From NCBI RefSeq assembly GCF_001687365.1, contig NZ_LGLV01000014.1:1-64000 (forward strand): a stretch of DNA of 64,000 bases, written 5' to 3'. This document shows positions 54,701-61,773 of this stretch, piece by piece; positions within the stretch are counted from its first letter, which is position 1; the number at the start of each line of letters is the position of its first letter. The DNA comes from Pararhizobium polonicum. GTDB lineage: Bacteria > Pseudomonadota > Alphaproteobacteria > Rhizobiales > Rhizobiaceae. The notes beneath the pieces were generated by a model. It had not been told where the DNA came from, did no database searches, and saw only the letters and a program-made list of their open reading frames with translations. Made by a program: the position numbers and the translations under genes.

Positions 54701-56301
54701 ATGGAGGAATCCAATGCGAAGTCGCGCGGGTCGAGAATGTCATATCCACCTTCTTGACCACGGGAATCGGTGGCGGCCGTCACCAGGAAACCTTGATCTG
54801 TCAGCGTACCTGTCAGCGGATTGTAGTCATAGACGCGGATGCCAGCAGGAACCGCAGTCTGACCATCCATATAGCCGGCATAGATTCTGTGGTTGATTGC
54901 ATCGACCTGTATCGAGTTGACGATGATGTCATCAGGGAAATCGATAACCGTCGTGGGGGTTGCGCTGCTACCGATGACGCCGCGCACGAGATACGCGTGA
55001 TCCCCTGAAGGGCCACCGTTCAGAACACCGAAATAAAAGCCGGCGGCCGTGTCCAGACCGACGTCGGCCGTGAACGAACTGACGAATTTGTCATCGCCGA
55101 CCCCCACTGCTCCATTATCGACGGCTGTGGTCAGCGCGGAACCGTCGTTGTTGATGTGAACCAGCCGGGTATCAGCGTCGCCGCCCTCTGTCATGAACCA
55201 CAATTGACCGGTCGGCTTCACGCCGAGGACGCTGACCCCGTCATCGCTAGAACCTGCGCCGATGACATAGCTTGTACCGCCGACGGTTACGGTATGCACT
55301 TGCGTCGTGCCCGCCAGCTCCCTGGAGCCACCGTCGTCAATATTGTCCATGAAAGTCAGCGTGCCGCCGGAATCAACCCTGAATATGCTGACGCCATTTT
55401 CCGAGCCACCGACCGTCAGATACGTGGTCGAGCCCATGACAAAAGTGGACAGGCCCGTGGCGCCGGCCAGACGCAGGCTGGCAGTATCGGAGACATTGGC
55501 GACATTGGTCAGGATGCCGGAGGAATTGACCGAAAAGACGCTGACGCCATTGTCAGCCGTGCCGGTGGCGAACACATAAGTAACGCCGCCGACCACCGCG
55601 GTGGTCACGTCGGACGCCCCGTCAAGCTTGAGCGTGCCGTTGTCCGTGACCGAACTCGTGTGGGTCAGGGTACCATTGGCTGCGACCTGAAAAACGCTGA
55701 GGCCGTCGTCAACCCCGCCGGCCGCGAACAAGAACGTGTTGCCACCGATCACGGCAGTGGTCAGCCCTTTGACGCCGTCCAGCTCGAACGTGGCATTGTC
55801 CGCGAGATTGGCAACCGCGGTCAGCGCGCCGTCGCCCGCGACGCGAAAGACGCTGATGCCGTCGTCATTGGTGCCGGCTGCGAACACATAGGCATTGCCG
55901 CCGACCGTTGCCGACGTCACGCGCGACACGCCGCCGAGGTTCAAGGCGCCACCATCGGCGACGTTGTCGACGCTGGTCAGGGCGCCACCGGTGCTGACCC
56001 GGAATACGCTCAGCCCATTGTCGCCCGCTCCCGCAGCGATCAGATAGGTATTGCCGTTCGACGTGATCGTCGACAGGCCGCTCACTCCGGTCAGGTTCAG
56101 GCTGCCGTTGTCCGTGACATTGGAGACGTTGGTCAGCGAGCCATCAAGGCCCAGCGCGAATACGCTGATCCCGTTATCGGCAGCGCCTGCGACGAAGACA
56201 TAAGTCGTACCGCCAACATCCGTTGATGTGATGAACGACGCACCGTCGAGTTCCAGCGCGCCGCCGTCGGTTTCATTGTCCGGATTGGTGAAATTGAACA
56301 T
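45712..56301 (-). CDS. Giant repeat-rich RTX protein, probable type I secreted adhesin
   Basis: A 3529-residue protein. Residues 16-370 hold seven repeats of about 51 residues with a DNGISVF core, probably a beta-propeller. Residues 371-835 look like a second propeller-like domain. Residues 866-1621 are cadherin-like segments joined by VNDAP linkers. Twelve repeats of about 95 residues (1621-2767) and four 120-residue repeats (2768-3247) follow, then one more cadherin-like unit. RTX nonapeptides (GTSGNDIL, GTSGDDTL, GKGGNDII) start near 3354, and the C-terminus ends ELTGIIDLAKGDFIL, typical of serralysin-like type I signals. There is no N-terminal signal peptide. The start ATG 56301 has a GGGGGGG stretch upstream. 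No ABC exporter, HlyD or TolC gene is nearby. Confidence 0.9.
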   Translation of the reverse strand: MFNFTNPDNETDGGALELDGASFITSTDVGGTTYVFVAGAADNGISVFALGLDGSLTNVSNVTDNGSLNLTGVSGLSTITSNGNTYLIAAGAGDNGLSVFRVSTGGALTSVDNVADGGALNLGGVSRVTSATVGGNAYVFAAGTNDDGISVFRVAGDGALTAVANLADNATFELDGVKGLTTAVIGGNTFLFAAGGVDDGLSVFQVAANGTLTHTSSVTDNGTLKLDGASDVTTAVVGGVTYVFATGTADNGVSVFSVNSSGILTNVANVSDTASLRLAGATGLSTFVMGSTTYLTVGGSENGVSIFRVDSGGTLTFMDNIDDGGSRELAGTTQVHTVTVGGTSYVIGAGSSDDGVSVLGVKPTGQLWFMTEGGDADTRLVHINNDGSALTTAVDNGAVGVGDDKFVSSFTADVGLDTAAGFYFGVLNGGPSGDHAYLVRGVIGSSATPTTVIDFPDDIIVNSIQVDAINHRIYAGYMDGQTAVPAGIRVYDYNPLTGTLTDQGFLVTAATDSRGQEGGYDILDPRDFALDSSIGRLFYTETLTGGVNATGLFRLDLSNPNATTQLVSQAQFPDDGSNGYIIDVEVDQTTDLVYFSTESQYPSPDAGYNAAQNAIWYISENATNGTAVKVSLVGLPGGNLFYPGDMTFDQGTRQLYVESEESGSIDSDDVIYVFQLDGAGTTATLINTINPGLTNSGANIQGMTFSQIAELNALNGTAAVVVEQQAAATTLLAGAPVITDFDGNHLAGATVQITGGKFSSNETSNSDDHLGYGAAKQISGLISGTNITVSWNAATESLTLSGYDTIANYRAVLGAITYWGTGDNPTNYGLNTNRTITWTVNDGTPDIPAGAVNSGTTTITIAAVNDAPVNGTVTSASGIEDAASIAVTGLQISDADANPAITDITVTLSVTKGVLTLLTNVSGGLISGGISGNGTATVTLTGTLNEINATLAASNGLLFTGNANTNGTDSLTVVTNDGGNAGSGGAQSDTDIYTITINAVNDAPVVVGDGTETLAATNEDIANAALTNTVSALFSGQYGDSADQVSGGSSANAFAGVAVIANGSSASTGQWQYYNGAGWVTIGAASTAASVLIAASAPLRFLPAADYNGTAPTLTVKLVDASGGALTNGSIVNVTTSGGSTPYSIGTVVLDHMVTAINDAPVTAGGAAVTLTTIVEDSAPGAGQTISSLFASHFSDAKDQVSGGSSANALTGVAVTTNAATAGQGVYQYFSGGSWHDLPAVSTSSAFILDTSTLLRFVAAADYSGSPPGLIVHMIEDSSGAVTTGTTADLSTTGGSTQYGTAMTLGITVISVNDAPVVSGTAALTAVNEDTAAPGGQTVSALFGSHFSDADGDSLAGVAITGNAVSSQGVWQYFNGAWTTIGVPNESAALVLAAGTLVRFLPAANFNGTVPALTAYLIDSSGGAVTTGTLLDVSVNGGQTRFSDTSTTLSTSVTAVNDTPVVPALATTVGATEQTAATLLGSVTVSDVDLDARNAGAGDYSGASFSVQRASANSVDTFTLASGGAFTVSGGNLQVGGLTFATFSSSGGVLTINFTSSAATATKALVNDVINHITYTNVSDAPSSSVTLNYALNDGSPGSGQGTGGSATAGGSVTVNITAVNDSHTGGASITGTATEDQVLTAVSTLVDSDGIGTLHYQWQRDVGGGYVNVGADQATYTLGDGDIGGVVRVVIYYTDAGGTVESATSTASDMVAAFNDAPTGGASITGTATEDQILTADTATLADSDGLGTLHYDWQRDTGSGYVSIGAADQATYTLGDADVGGVVRVVVSYTDGQGFANSVTSAGTAAIANINDPHTGGVSVTGTASEDQILTANTATLADADGLGTLHYQWQRDTGSGYVNVGTDQATYTLGDADVGGVVRVVVSYTDQQGSAEAATSAGTAAIAAVNDPHTGGVSINGTATENQVLTAVSTLADADGLGTLHYQWQRNTGSGYVNVGADQSTYTLGDADVGGQVRVVVSYTDGQGFSETSTSTGTTAIAAVNDPHTGGVSITGTATENQVLTAVSTLADVDGLGTLHYQWQRNTGSGYVNVGTDQATYTLGDADVGGLVRVVVSYIDGQGFTETSTSVGTTSIANINDVPTGGVSIAGTATENQILTANTAALADADGLGTLHYQWQRNTGSGYVNVGTDQATYALGDADVGGLVRVVVSYTDQQGTAESVTSAGTASIAAVNDPHTGGVSITGTATEDQVLTAVSTLADVDGLGTLHYQWQRNTGSGYVNVGADQATYALGDADVGGLVRVVVSYIDGQGFTETSTSAGTATIAAVNDPHTGGASITGTATEDQVLTAVSTLADADGLGTLHYQWQRNTGSGYVNVGTDQATYTLGDTDVGGTVRVVVSYIDGQGFTETSTSAGTATIANVNDVPTGGVSIAGTATENQILTANTAALADADGLGTLHYQWQRNTGSGYVNVGADQATYTLGNADVGGTIRVVTSYTDQHGTAEAVTSAGTASIAAVNDPHTGGASIAGTATEDQVLNAVSTLADVDGLGTLHYQWQRNTGSGYVNVGTDQATYALGDADVGGTVRVVLSYTDGQGFAESATSAPTTAVINVNDVPTGGVSITGAAIEDQVLTANTAALADSDGLGTLHYQWQRNTGSGYVNVGTDQATYTLGDADVGGTIRVVTSYTDQHGTAEAVTSAGTVTITAVNDPHTGGASITGTATEDRVLTANTATLADADGLGTLHYQWQRNTGSGYVNVGTDQAIYTLGDADVGGLVRVVVSYTDGRGFAESATSAPTAAVVNVNDAPSGTNKTISTLEDTPRALTAADFGFSDSDGNAFARVKITTLPGAGTLSNNGVAVTAGQFVSIADITAGKLTFTPAGNANGSGYAHFTFQVADNGGTANGGINLDPTANTLTINVTPVNDAPSGTSKTISTLEDTPRALTAADFGFSDSDGNAFARVKITTLPGAGTLSNNGVAVTAGQFVSIADITAGKLTFTPAGNANGSGYAHFTFQVADNGGTANGGINLDPTANTLTINVTPVNDAPSGTNKTISTLEDTPRALTAADFGFSDSDGNAFARVKITTLPGAGTLSNNGVAVTAGQFVSIADITAGKLTFTPAGNANGSGYARFTFQVADNGGTANGGINLDPTANTLTINVTPVNDAPSGTNKTISTLEDTPRALTAADFGFSDVDGNAFARVKITTLPGAGTLSNNGVAVTAGQFVSIADITAGKLTFTPAGNANGSGYAHFTFQVADNGGTANGGINLDPTANTLTINVTPVNDAPALDVTQTLAVIAENASMVSARKVADLTIIDADGGNNVLSLVGTDAKLFEIKNGALWLKAGVALDFETNPVLDVIIRLDDPTIGTSYEVSKVLKITVSDVQEIVTGTSGNDILTGTSGDDTLDGKGGNDIIKGVAGNDILIAGTGIDTLYGGAGKDVFVFQTAQDSAPGFSGLIGNGALNPLSGAGQRDIIVDFLRGEDRLDLSTIDANVKISGDQAFVWKGAGNFSGNAGELIYRTFDATGTANDKTIVYGDVDLDGRADFQIELTGIIDLAKGDFIL
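46561..48000 (-). repeat. Four tandem 360-bp repeats, nearly identical
   Basis: Exactly four units of 360 bases start at 46561, 46921, 47281 and 47641, each encoding 120 residues (TISTLEDTPRALTAADFGFS ... VNDAPSG). Only a few bases differ between copies. Such identity suggests recent duplication or ongoing gene conversion, and copy number may vary between strains or be miscounted by short-read assembly. Confidence 0.95.
48001..51440 (-). repeat. Twelve tandem repeats of about 285-288 bp
   Basis: Twelve units encode about 95-96 residues each, with the pattern TGTATEDQVLTA, DGLGTLHYQWQR, GSGYVNVG, TYTLGDADVGG, VRVVVSYTD and a VNDPHTGG linker. They diverge more than the 360-bp repeats, especially the end-most copy near 51400, and two sub-types (those with STLAD and those with NTATLAD or NTAALAD) alternate. 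The fold is probably Ig-like. Confidence 0.93.
55190..56256 (-). repeat. Seven repeats of about 51 residues at the protein N-terminus
   Basis: Seven imperfect units of about 153-156 bases encode LELDGASFITSTDVGG, YVFVAGAADNGISVF, LDGSLTNVSNVTDNGS and variants of it. The count of seven and the four short hydrophobic strands per unit fit a seven-bladed beta-propeller. Divergence at the DNA level is high, so these are old repeats. Confidence 0.75.
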
Positions 56302-56611
56302 GCGTCATCCCCCCCTAGCTCATTCAGCCGTATGGGTCACGTTTCGAACGGACCGAGGCCGTGTCGTTGTTTTGCTGCGCTGCTGTATGGTCACCACGCC
56401 AGAACGGGCCTGCCGGGTTTGGAAATTTAGTGTGCAGAAATTGCTAAGCCGGGACGCTCCCCCGGGCAGACCACAACACGCAGATGACACCTTCGCCTGC
56501 TTGCTGCCTGCATCCATATTTATCATTCACAATGAAGGCGCCCTGCCCAAGGAGGCCGGAAGAATTCGATGTCGATGCGGCAACCAGCAGCATCGGCAGC
56601 ATCGAACGCCA
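56302..56611. other. Intergenic region between the giant gene and the porin gene
   Basis: It is 310 bases long and should contain the promoter of the giant gene. I see no gene and no clear palindrome. A GGGGGGG tract at 56311-56317 acts as an unusual ribosome-binding region for the giant gene and may be prone to length change. Confidence 0.45.
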
Positions 56612-57376
56612 TTACATTCGCCATTTCAACCCGATACGAATGACATCGGCATTGATGTCATTCTCGTAACGCGGGAAAGCCCCCACCGGGTCGATGGCCG
56701 CGCCCGTAGCAGTCACAGTGCCAAAATCATAATGAAGATATTCGAGACCGACCGACCAGTTCGGCTTGAAGCGCCATTCGACACCTCCGCCTGCGACCCA
56801 GCCCGTTTCCGTGCCGCCACCCGAAACGTCCATGACACCCGGCGTTGGCGGCAATGCGCTTCGATCATAGGCGCGAACATTGATATCGGCGAATGCCACA
56901 CCGCCTGTGACGTAGAAAAGCATATCGGATGCGGCAACGCCGGCGCGCAGACGCGCGCTCGCGGCCCAATCCAAATCGAAGCTCGTATGGGTATCGGCCG
57001 CACTCGCCGAGGTGCCGGTCTCCCCGAAGTTCATCAGCGAGAAATCAATGACGCCGCCAAGCACGAAGGCATTACCACCGATATCGAACTGACGATCGCA
57101 ACCGGCCTCGACACCGCCGGTTAGTCCGTTGCCGTCCATACCAATCGTTTCGTTGAGTTGGTTCCACACATTGCTCGGTCCGGCGAAGGGGCCTTCACGG
57201 AAGGGCGAATCGATGGCATCCGCATTCACACGGCCATAACCGGTATTGGCACCGACATAGCAACCCGACCAGATGGGGGCAGTCGCTGACGGGGCAAACA
57301 TGTCACCGGCAACAGCAGGCCGAAGACCAAGCATCAATACCGTAGCGATCGCGGTACAAAAGATATTGCGCTTCAA
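56612..57376 (-). CDS. Omp25/Omp31-type outer membrane beta-barrel protein
   Basis: A 254-residue protein with a signal peptide ending at about residue 23 (RPAVAG). WSGCYVGANTGYG follows and begins an eight-stranded barrel of the OmpA-like/Omp25-31 family common in rhizobia and Brucella. Other landmarks are RLRAGVAASDMLFYVTGGVAFADI, GWVAGGGVEWRFKPNWSVGLEYLHYDFG and a C-terminal strand ending KWRM, which lacks the terminal phenylalanine common in barrel proteins. It is read in the same direction as the giant gene, 310 bases before it. Confidence 0.88.
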   Translation of the reverse strand: MKRNIFCTAIATVLMLGLRPAVAGDMFAPSATAPIWSGCYVGANTGYGRVNADAIDSPFREGPFAGPSNVWNQLNETIGMDGNGLTGGVEAGCDRQFDIGGNAFVLGGVIDFSLMNFGETGTSASAADTHTSFDLDWAASARLRAGVAASDMLFYVTGGVAFADINVRAYDRSALPPTPGVMDVSGGGTETGWVAGGGVEWRFKPNWSVGLEYLHYDFGTVTATGAAIDPVGAFPRYENDINADVIRIGLKWRM

Positions 57377-57792
57377 AATATGCCCCCCAGCAATCGAACG
57401 CCCGAGGGGCGTTTATAAGCTTCCTCTTAAAATTGATGTATAGGCGCCTTTCGTTCTGTCCGCCAGTCGATTTTCTTCCATCCTCTGTACTACAGAGTGC
57501 AATACAACCTTTTGAGATAGAAATATCACAGGTCGTTTGAGACGGTACAGGACCTTCATCCCGAACGGGTCTTCCGACTATTTCGAAGCGCTTTGCAAAG
57601 AATATCGCGATTGCCATAGGGGTAAGGCCAACCCCGATGATGGAGCTGGAAAATTGCTCGGTATTCTTCATGATGATTTACGCTCATTATTGCCATTCAA
57701 TTCGATCTCCATGATCCTGCCGTTTAGAATTTTCACACCGCCGACTCGGACCACACATGGCGTTCGTTGCAGATGAGGGCCGCCATACAAGT
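57377..57792. other. 416-base intergenic region
   Basis: It separates the porin gene start from the end of the LysR gene; both lie on the minus strand. The AT-rich left part should carry the porin promoter. I found no supported gene, RNA gene or repeat. Confidence 0.5.
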
Positions 57793-58686
57793 CTAGGGAT
57801 GTCGCGTCGCAGTTGATCGAGCGATGAAATCCACCAAAGTCCTGATATTGCGTGACGGATTGCTGCTCGCCGGCCAGAGAAGACGAAGAACACCCGCTTC
57901 CCTCACCCCATCCTGCAGCAGAGATACCAGCCGGCCATCACCGACATGCGTTTCGACGGAAACAGAAGGAACGCAGGCGATGCCCGCACCTTGCTGCGCC
58001 AACTCTATTCTGGCTTCCACCGTGTTGACGACGGCGGTGACCGGCAGATCGAGCTCAATGTCCACGCCATCCCAAGAAAGGGGCCATGTGTCGATCCTGC
58101 CCGTCTCCGGATGCCGGCGATGCAGGCACAGGTGACCAAGCAGATCGTCGGGAGACTGTGGGATACCATGAGCAGCGAGATACGCGGGTGACGCGACGAG
58201 CGCATGCCGGAACCGCCCGATTGTACGGCTCATCAGGCGGGAGTCGCGCACATCCCCTGTGCGGATCACCAGGTCGTAGCCTTCGTCGATCACGTCGACC
58301 AATCGGTCGGTCAGATCGAGCTCCAACCGTGCCTCGGGGTAAACCTGCATGAAGCGACCAAAGATGGGCATGAATATCATCGCCCATGTTGGCAAGCTGA
58401 CGCGCATCGTACCGCGCACAACCATGCTGGCCTGTGACATTTCCTGTGCCGCGAGTTCCATTTCCGCAAGAATGCGCCGGCATCGTTCGAGGAAGATCGC
58501 GCCTTCGGGCGTCAGGTTTATGCTATGGGTATTGCGGTGAAAAAGCCGAACGCCCAATCGTTCTTCGAGGCGGGCGACAGCCTTGCCGATCGCCGATGCC
58601 GAAAGGCCGATTTGCCGCCCGGCTTCCACGAAGCTGCGCGTTTCAGCCGCGCGAACGAAGACTTTAAGCCCGCTGAAGTTTTCCAT
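57793..58686 (-). CDS. LysR family transcriptional regulator
   Basis: A 297-residue regulator. The N-terminal helix-turn-helix covers about 1-60 (FVEAGRQIGLSASAIGKAVARLEERLGVRLFHR), and the substrate-binding domain has DLVIRTGDVRDSRLMSR and the RHALVASPAYLAAHG strand typical of the group. It is divergent from the two YdcZ-type genes with 194 bases between, the usual layout for a LysR regulator and its target. Confidence 0.92.
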   Translation of the reverse strand: MENFSGLKVFVRAAETRSFVEAGRQIGLSASAIGKAVARLEERLGVRLFHRNTHSINLTPEGAIFLERCRRILAEMELAAQEMSQASMVVRGTMRVSLPTWAMIFMPIFGRFMQVYPEARLELDLTDRLVDVIDEGYDLVIRTGDVRDSRLMSRTIGRFRHALVASPAYLAAHGIPQSPDDLLGHLCLHRRHPETGRIDTWPLSWDGVDIELDLPVTAVVNTVEARIELAQQGAGIACVPSVSVETHVGDGRLVSLLQDGVREAGVLRLLWPASSNPSRNIRTLVDFIARSTATRHP

Positions 58687-58880
58687 GGATCCGCCTCTGT
58701 TGCGGACAGATTAGTCCGCACAGACCGGAAAACCAGCACCTTTCGCTGGTATCCGAAAAAACCATCATTGCATGATGATCCAGTTCTTCAATTTATCAGC
58801 CGCCCGAAATCATCAGCGGCGAAGACCGCGCCATCCGTATCCGTTGGACTTGCACCGGGCCGGCCGTTCGAGGGCCAAAG

Positions 58881-59351
58881 ATGCGTAAATGGGGAAGCCG
58901 GGATGCGATCATGGCGCTGTCGGCCGGTATTGTTCTTGCTGTTATGACCGACTGGAACAGTCTTCTTGCAAGGCACAGTTCTCCGCTTTTTGCATCATGG
59001 ACCGCGCATGGCGTGGGGGCCATGGCCAGCCTCGCCCTTGTCGGGCTTTTGTCTTTCCGGACAGAAGCGGCACCGGCCAGCCCACGTCCACAAGGACGAT
59101 GGCCGCTCTGGTCATATCTGGGGGGCATACCGGGTGCCTTGACCGTGCTGCTTGCGGCTGTCACGGTCAACAGCGCTCTTGGGCTCGCCGGCACCCTGGC
59201 GCTCATGCTGATCGGGCAGATGGCCTTCGGCATTGTGGCCGATACGTTCGGCTTTTTTGCTTTGACACGCAAGCGCCTTGGACTGCGGGAACTATGCGGC
59301 ATCTTCCTGGTCGTGTCCGGAAGCATAGCTATCATCCTGGCGCGGAGCTGA
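58881..59351 (+). CDS. YdcZ-type (DUF606) small DMT membrane protein, first of a pair
   Basis: A 156-residue protein with four or five hydrophobic segments. The pattern SLLARHSSPLFASWTAHGVGA, YLGGIPGALTVLLAAVTVNSALG and GQMAFGIVADTFGFFALTRKRLG is that of the DUF606/YdcZ family. Members are half-size relatives of drug/metabolite transporters and are thought to work as dimers. The start ATG 58881 has GAGG upstream. The second member follows after 3 bases. Confidence 0.85.
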   Translation: MRKWGSRDAIMALSAGIVLAVMTDWNSLLARHSSPLFASWTAHGVGAMASLALVGLLSFRTEAAPASPRPQGRWPLWSYLGGIPGALTVLLAAVTVNSALGLAGTLALMLIGQMAFGIVADTFGFFALTRKRLGLRELCGIFLVVSGSIAIILARS

Positions 59352-59354
59352 GCG

Positions 59355-59786
59355 ATGCTGTGGTTCGTCTGTCTTGCCTTGCTGAACGGTGTCCTGATCG
59401 GAACAGGCCGCGCGATCAACGGGCATCTTGGAAAGAAGATCGGAGCCATCCGAACGGCCCTTTGGGTGCACGCCATCGGCTTTGCCTTCCTCTCGCTCCT
59501 GATCGGACTGGTCTACCGCGACGATATCGCGGTGGGGCCGGATGTACCGGCGAGCGCGTGGCTTGGGGGCATGCTGGGCGTGATCTTCGTCGCGCTGAAC
59601 AGCCATGTGGTTCCCAAGTTGGGCGCAAGCCGGACGGCAAGCCTCGTGGTCGCAGCCCAGATGATTGCCAGTGTCACCATCGACAGCGTCAGCAGGCCGA
59701 TTTGCGGCATGACATGGATCGCGGCGGGAGGCGCGATCATGATCGCGACCGGCGTGTGGCTATCCACCTCCCCTGCCAAATCGTGA
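59355..59786 (+). CDS. YdcZ-type (DUF606) small DMT membrane protein, second of a pair
   Basis: A 143-residue protein with four hydrophobic segments, including ALLNGVLIGTGRAINGHLGK and a GGMLGVIFVALNSHVVPKLG stretch. It lies 3 bases after the first member, so the two are translated together. Two adjacent copies of half-size transporters often form an antiparallel heterodimer, as shown for some small multidrug proteins. The divergent LysR gene is the probable regulator, and the substrate is unknown. Confidence 0.85.
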   Translation: MLWFVCLALLNGVLIGTGRAINGHLGKKIGAIRTALWVHAIGFAFLSLLIGLVYRDDIAVGPDVPASAWLGGMLGVIFVALNSHVVPKLGASRTASLVVAAQMIASVTIDSVSRPICGMTWIAAGGAIMIATGVWLSTSPAKS

Positions 59787-59830
59787 GCGGTAACAGAAAC
59801 ACCGCTCGTGTGAGAACAGGCAATTTCGCT

Positions 59831-60823
59831 TCAGCCAGCCGCAACGGGATCGCGCCATTCCGCGAGCAGATCCACGGTCAACGTACACAGCACGAAAGCG
59901 GCCGCGGCAAAGATCGTCGTGCCGATCACCACCGGAAAATCACCATCCAGAGCGGCGGCGATTGCCATGCGCCCAACACCGTCCAGCCCGAAGACGGTTT
60001 CCGTGACGATCGCGCCGCCCATGATTACCGCCAGTTCGAGACCGCCCAGCGTCAGGATGGGGTTGAGCGCCGCCTTCAATGCATGATCGAAATAGACCCG
60101 GTTTTCCGAGACGCCCTTGGCGCGGGCTGTGCGGATATAGTCCTGGCCGAGCACGTCGAGCATGCTGGCGCGCACCACGCGCTGGAAAATCCCGATTTCG
60201 GCGATGGCCAGCGTCAGCCACGGCAGCGCCAGATGACGCGCCCATTCGAACGGGTCTTCGACAAGGGGCACATAGCCACTGCTCGGAAACCAGTGAATGC
60301 CGATGGTCGATAGCTGGAAGAACAGAAAGAAGGAAATGAGGATGCCGCTGAGAAATGTCGGAATGGAAAGCCCGACATAGGCGAAAAATGCGAGTGCATG
60401 ATCTATGAACTTGCCTTGCCAGCGCGCAGCGACGACGCCGCTGACGATCGCGATACTCATCCAGATGACAACCGCGCCGAGCGCCAGAGAGAGCGTAACC
60501 GGAGCCTTGGCAAGGATCAGATCCGTTACCGGCGCCTGCTTGCGAAACGAATAGCCAAGGGCGGGCGGCCAGTGCGCCAGTCCCATAGGCGCGCCCTGAA
60601 TGTCCGGACCGCGAAACAGGTAGTACCAGAGCTGCAGATACCAGGGTTCGTCGAGCCGCAACGCCCGCGCAACCGCGTCGATGGTCTGCTGGGTAGCATT
60701 GCGCGGCGCCAGCATGGCGGCCGGATTGCGATAGGCGATCCGCGTGATGAAGAACGACAGGACCAGAACGATCAGTAGTGTCGATGTTGCGCGCAGCACG
60801 ATGGAAAGCAGTCTTTTGGTCAT
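59831..60823 (-). CDS. ABC transporter permease (DppB/OppB type), second system
   Basis: A 330-residue inner-membrane protein. The start is ATG 60823, 2 bases after the stop of the DppC-type gene; the longer frame overlaps that gene. DppB landmarks are the first helix TLLIVLVLSFFITRIA, APRNATQQTIDAVARALRLDEP, IRTARAKGVSENRVYFDHALKAALNPILTL and GAIVTETVFGLDGVGR. It is the last gene of the operon and ends 44 bases from the convergent YdcZ gene. Confidence 0.92.
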   Translation of the reverse strand: MTKRLLSIVLRATSTLLIVLVLSFFITRIAYRNPAAMLAPRNATQQTIDAVARALRLDEPWYLQLWYYLFRGPDIQGAPMGLAHWPPALGYSFRKQAPVTDLILAKAPVTLSLALGAVVIWMSIAIVSGVVAARWQGKFIDHALAFFAYVGLSIPTFLSGILISFFLFFQLSTIGIHWFPSSGYVPLVEDPFEWARHLALPWLTLAIAEIGIFQRVVRASMLDVLGQDYIRTARAKGVSENRVYFDHALKAALNPILTLGGLELAVIMGGAIVTETVFGLDGVGRMAIAAALDGDFPVVIGTTIFAAAAFVLCTLTVDLLAEWRDPVAAG

Positions 60824-60825
60824 GT

Positions 60826-61773
60826 CTATGTCCGGTGATGGGGATCGAGCACATTGCGCAGACCGGCGCTCAGGGTGTTGAAGGCTGCAACCGCGAGGAA
60901 GAGGGCAAGTCCAGGCCCGGCCAGGAACCAGGGCTGATCCTGATAGAGCGAGGTGCGCTGCGCCTCGGCGATCATGTTGCCCCAGCTGGGCATCGGTGCC
61001 TGGATGCCTACGCCGAGAAACGACAAGGTCGCTTCGGCAATGATGTTTGCCGGCAGTTGCACCGCCCAATAGACGAACACGACGGGCAGGATATTGGGCA
61101 GGATTTCAAGCAGGATGATCCGGCGGCGTGATGCGCCAATCGTGCGCGCGGCCTCCACCATTGGGCTGGTGCGCATCGCCAGAACGAGACCGCGCGTCAG
61201 CCGCGCGAAATACGTCCAGGAAAACAGCGCGATGATCAGAATGACGACGAGAACAGGCGGAATGATCGGCTCGCCGGTGCCACCACGATTGAGGGAAAGC
61301 AGGCTGAGCGCCGTCACCACGAAGGGAAAAGACAGCGCCACGTCGATCGCCTGTGAAATGATGCGATCGACCCTGCCGGCGAAGAAGCCGCTGACGAGGC
61401 CGATGGCCGTTCCGATGATCATGGCCACCGTTGTGGCGGGGATGCCGACGAGCAGCGAGATGCGTGCGCCGTAAAGGGTCCGCACGAAAACGTCCCGTCC
61501 GTTGCCATCAGCGCCGAGCGGAAAGGCGAGGCTCGGTCCGATAGGCAACCCCATCTCGTCCATCGCCGTGTCGCGGAACTGGTCCGTCGGGCCATGCCCG
61601 AGAAGCCATGCGACGGCAGGCGCCAGCAGCGCGGCAAGGATGACGAGCACGACCAGCGCGCCGCCAATCCGCACCGCCTTTTCGCGCCACAGGTTGCCAA
61701 GAACAAGCGAAAGCATGGAGGGCGGAGCAGGAAACACTTCTGCCGCCGTTACCACATGGATGCGATCAGACAT
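60826..61773 (-). CDS. ABC transporter permease (DppC/OppC type), second system
   Basis: A 315-residue permease. The start MSDRIHVV (ATG 61773) overlaps the ATPase gene stop by 8 bases. It has the first helix at about 36-60, the DppC region TIGASRRRIILLEILPNILPVVF and AEATLSFLGVGIQAPMPSWG. It works with the adjacent DppB-type permease. Confidence 0.92.
   Translation of the reverse strand: MSDRIHVVTAAEVFPAPPSMLSLVLGNLWREKAVRIGGALVVLVILAALLAPAVAWLLGHGPTDQFRDTAMDEMGLPIGPSLAFPLGADGNGRDVFVRTLYGARISLLVGIPATTVAMIIGTAIGLVSGFFAGRVDRIISQAIDVALSFPFVVTALSLLSLNRGGTGEPIIPPVLVVILIIALFSWTYFARLTRGLVLAMRTSPMVEAARTIGASRRRIILLEILPNILPVVFVYWAVQLPANIIAEATLSFLGVGIQAPMPSWGNMIAEAQRTSLYQDQPWFLAGPGLALFLAVAAFNTLSAGLRNVLDPHHRT

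Noticed and set aside
57537..57776. A 79-codon frame between the porin and LysR genes
   Set aside because: No ribosome binding site, no family resemblance, and AT-rich promoter-like sequence.
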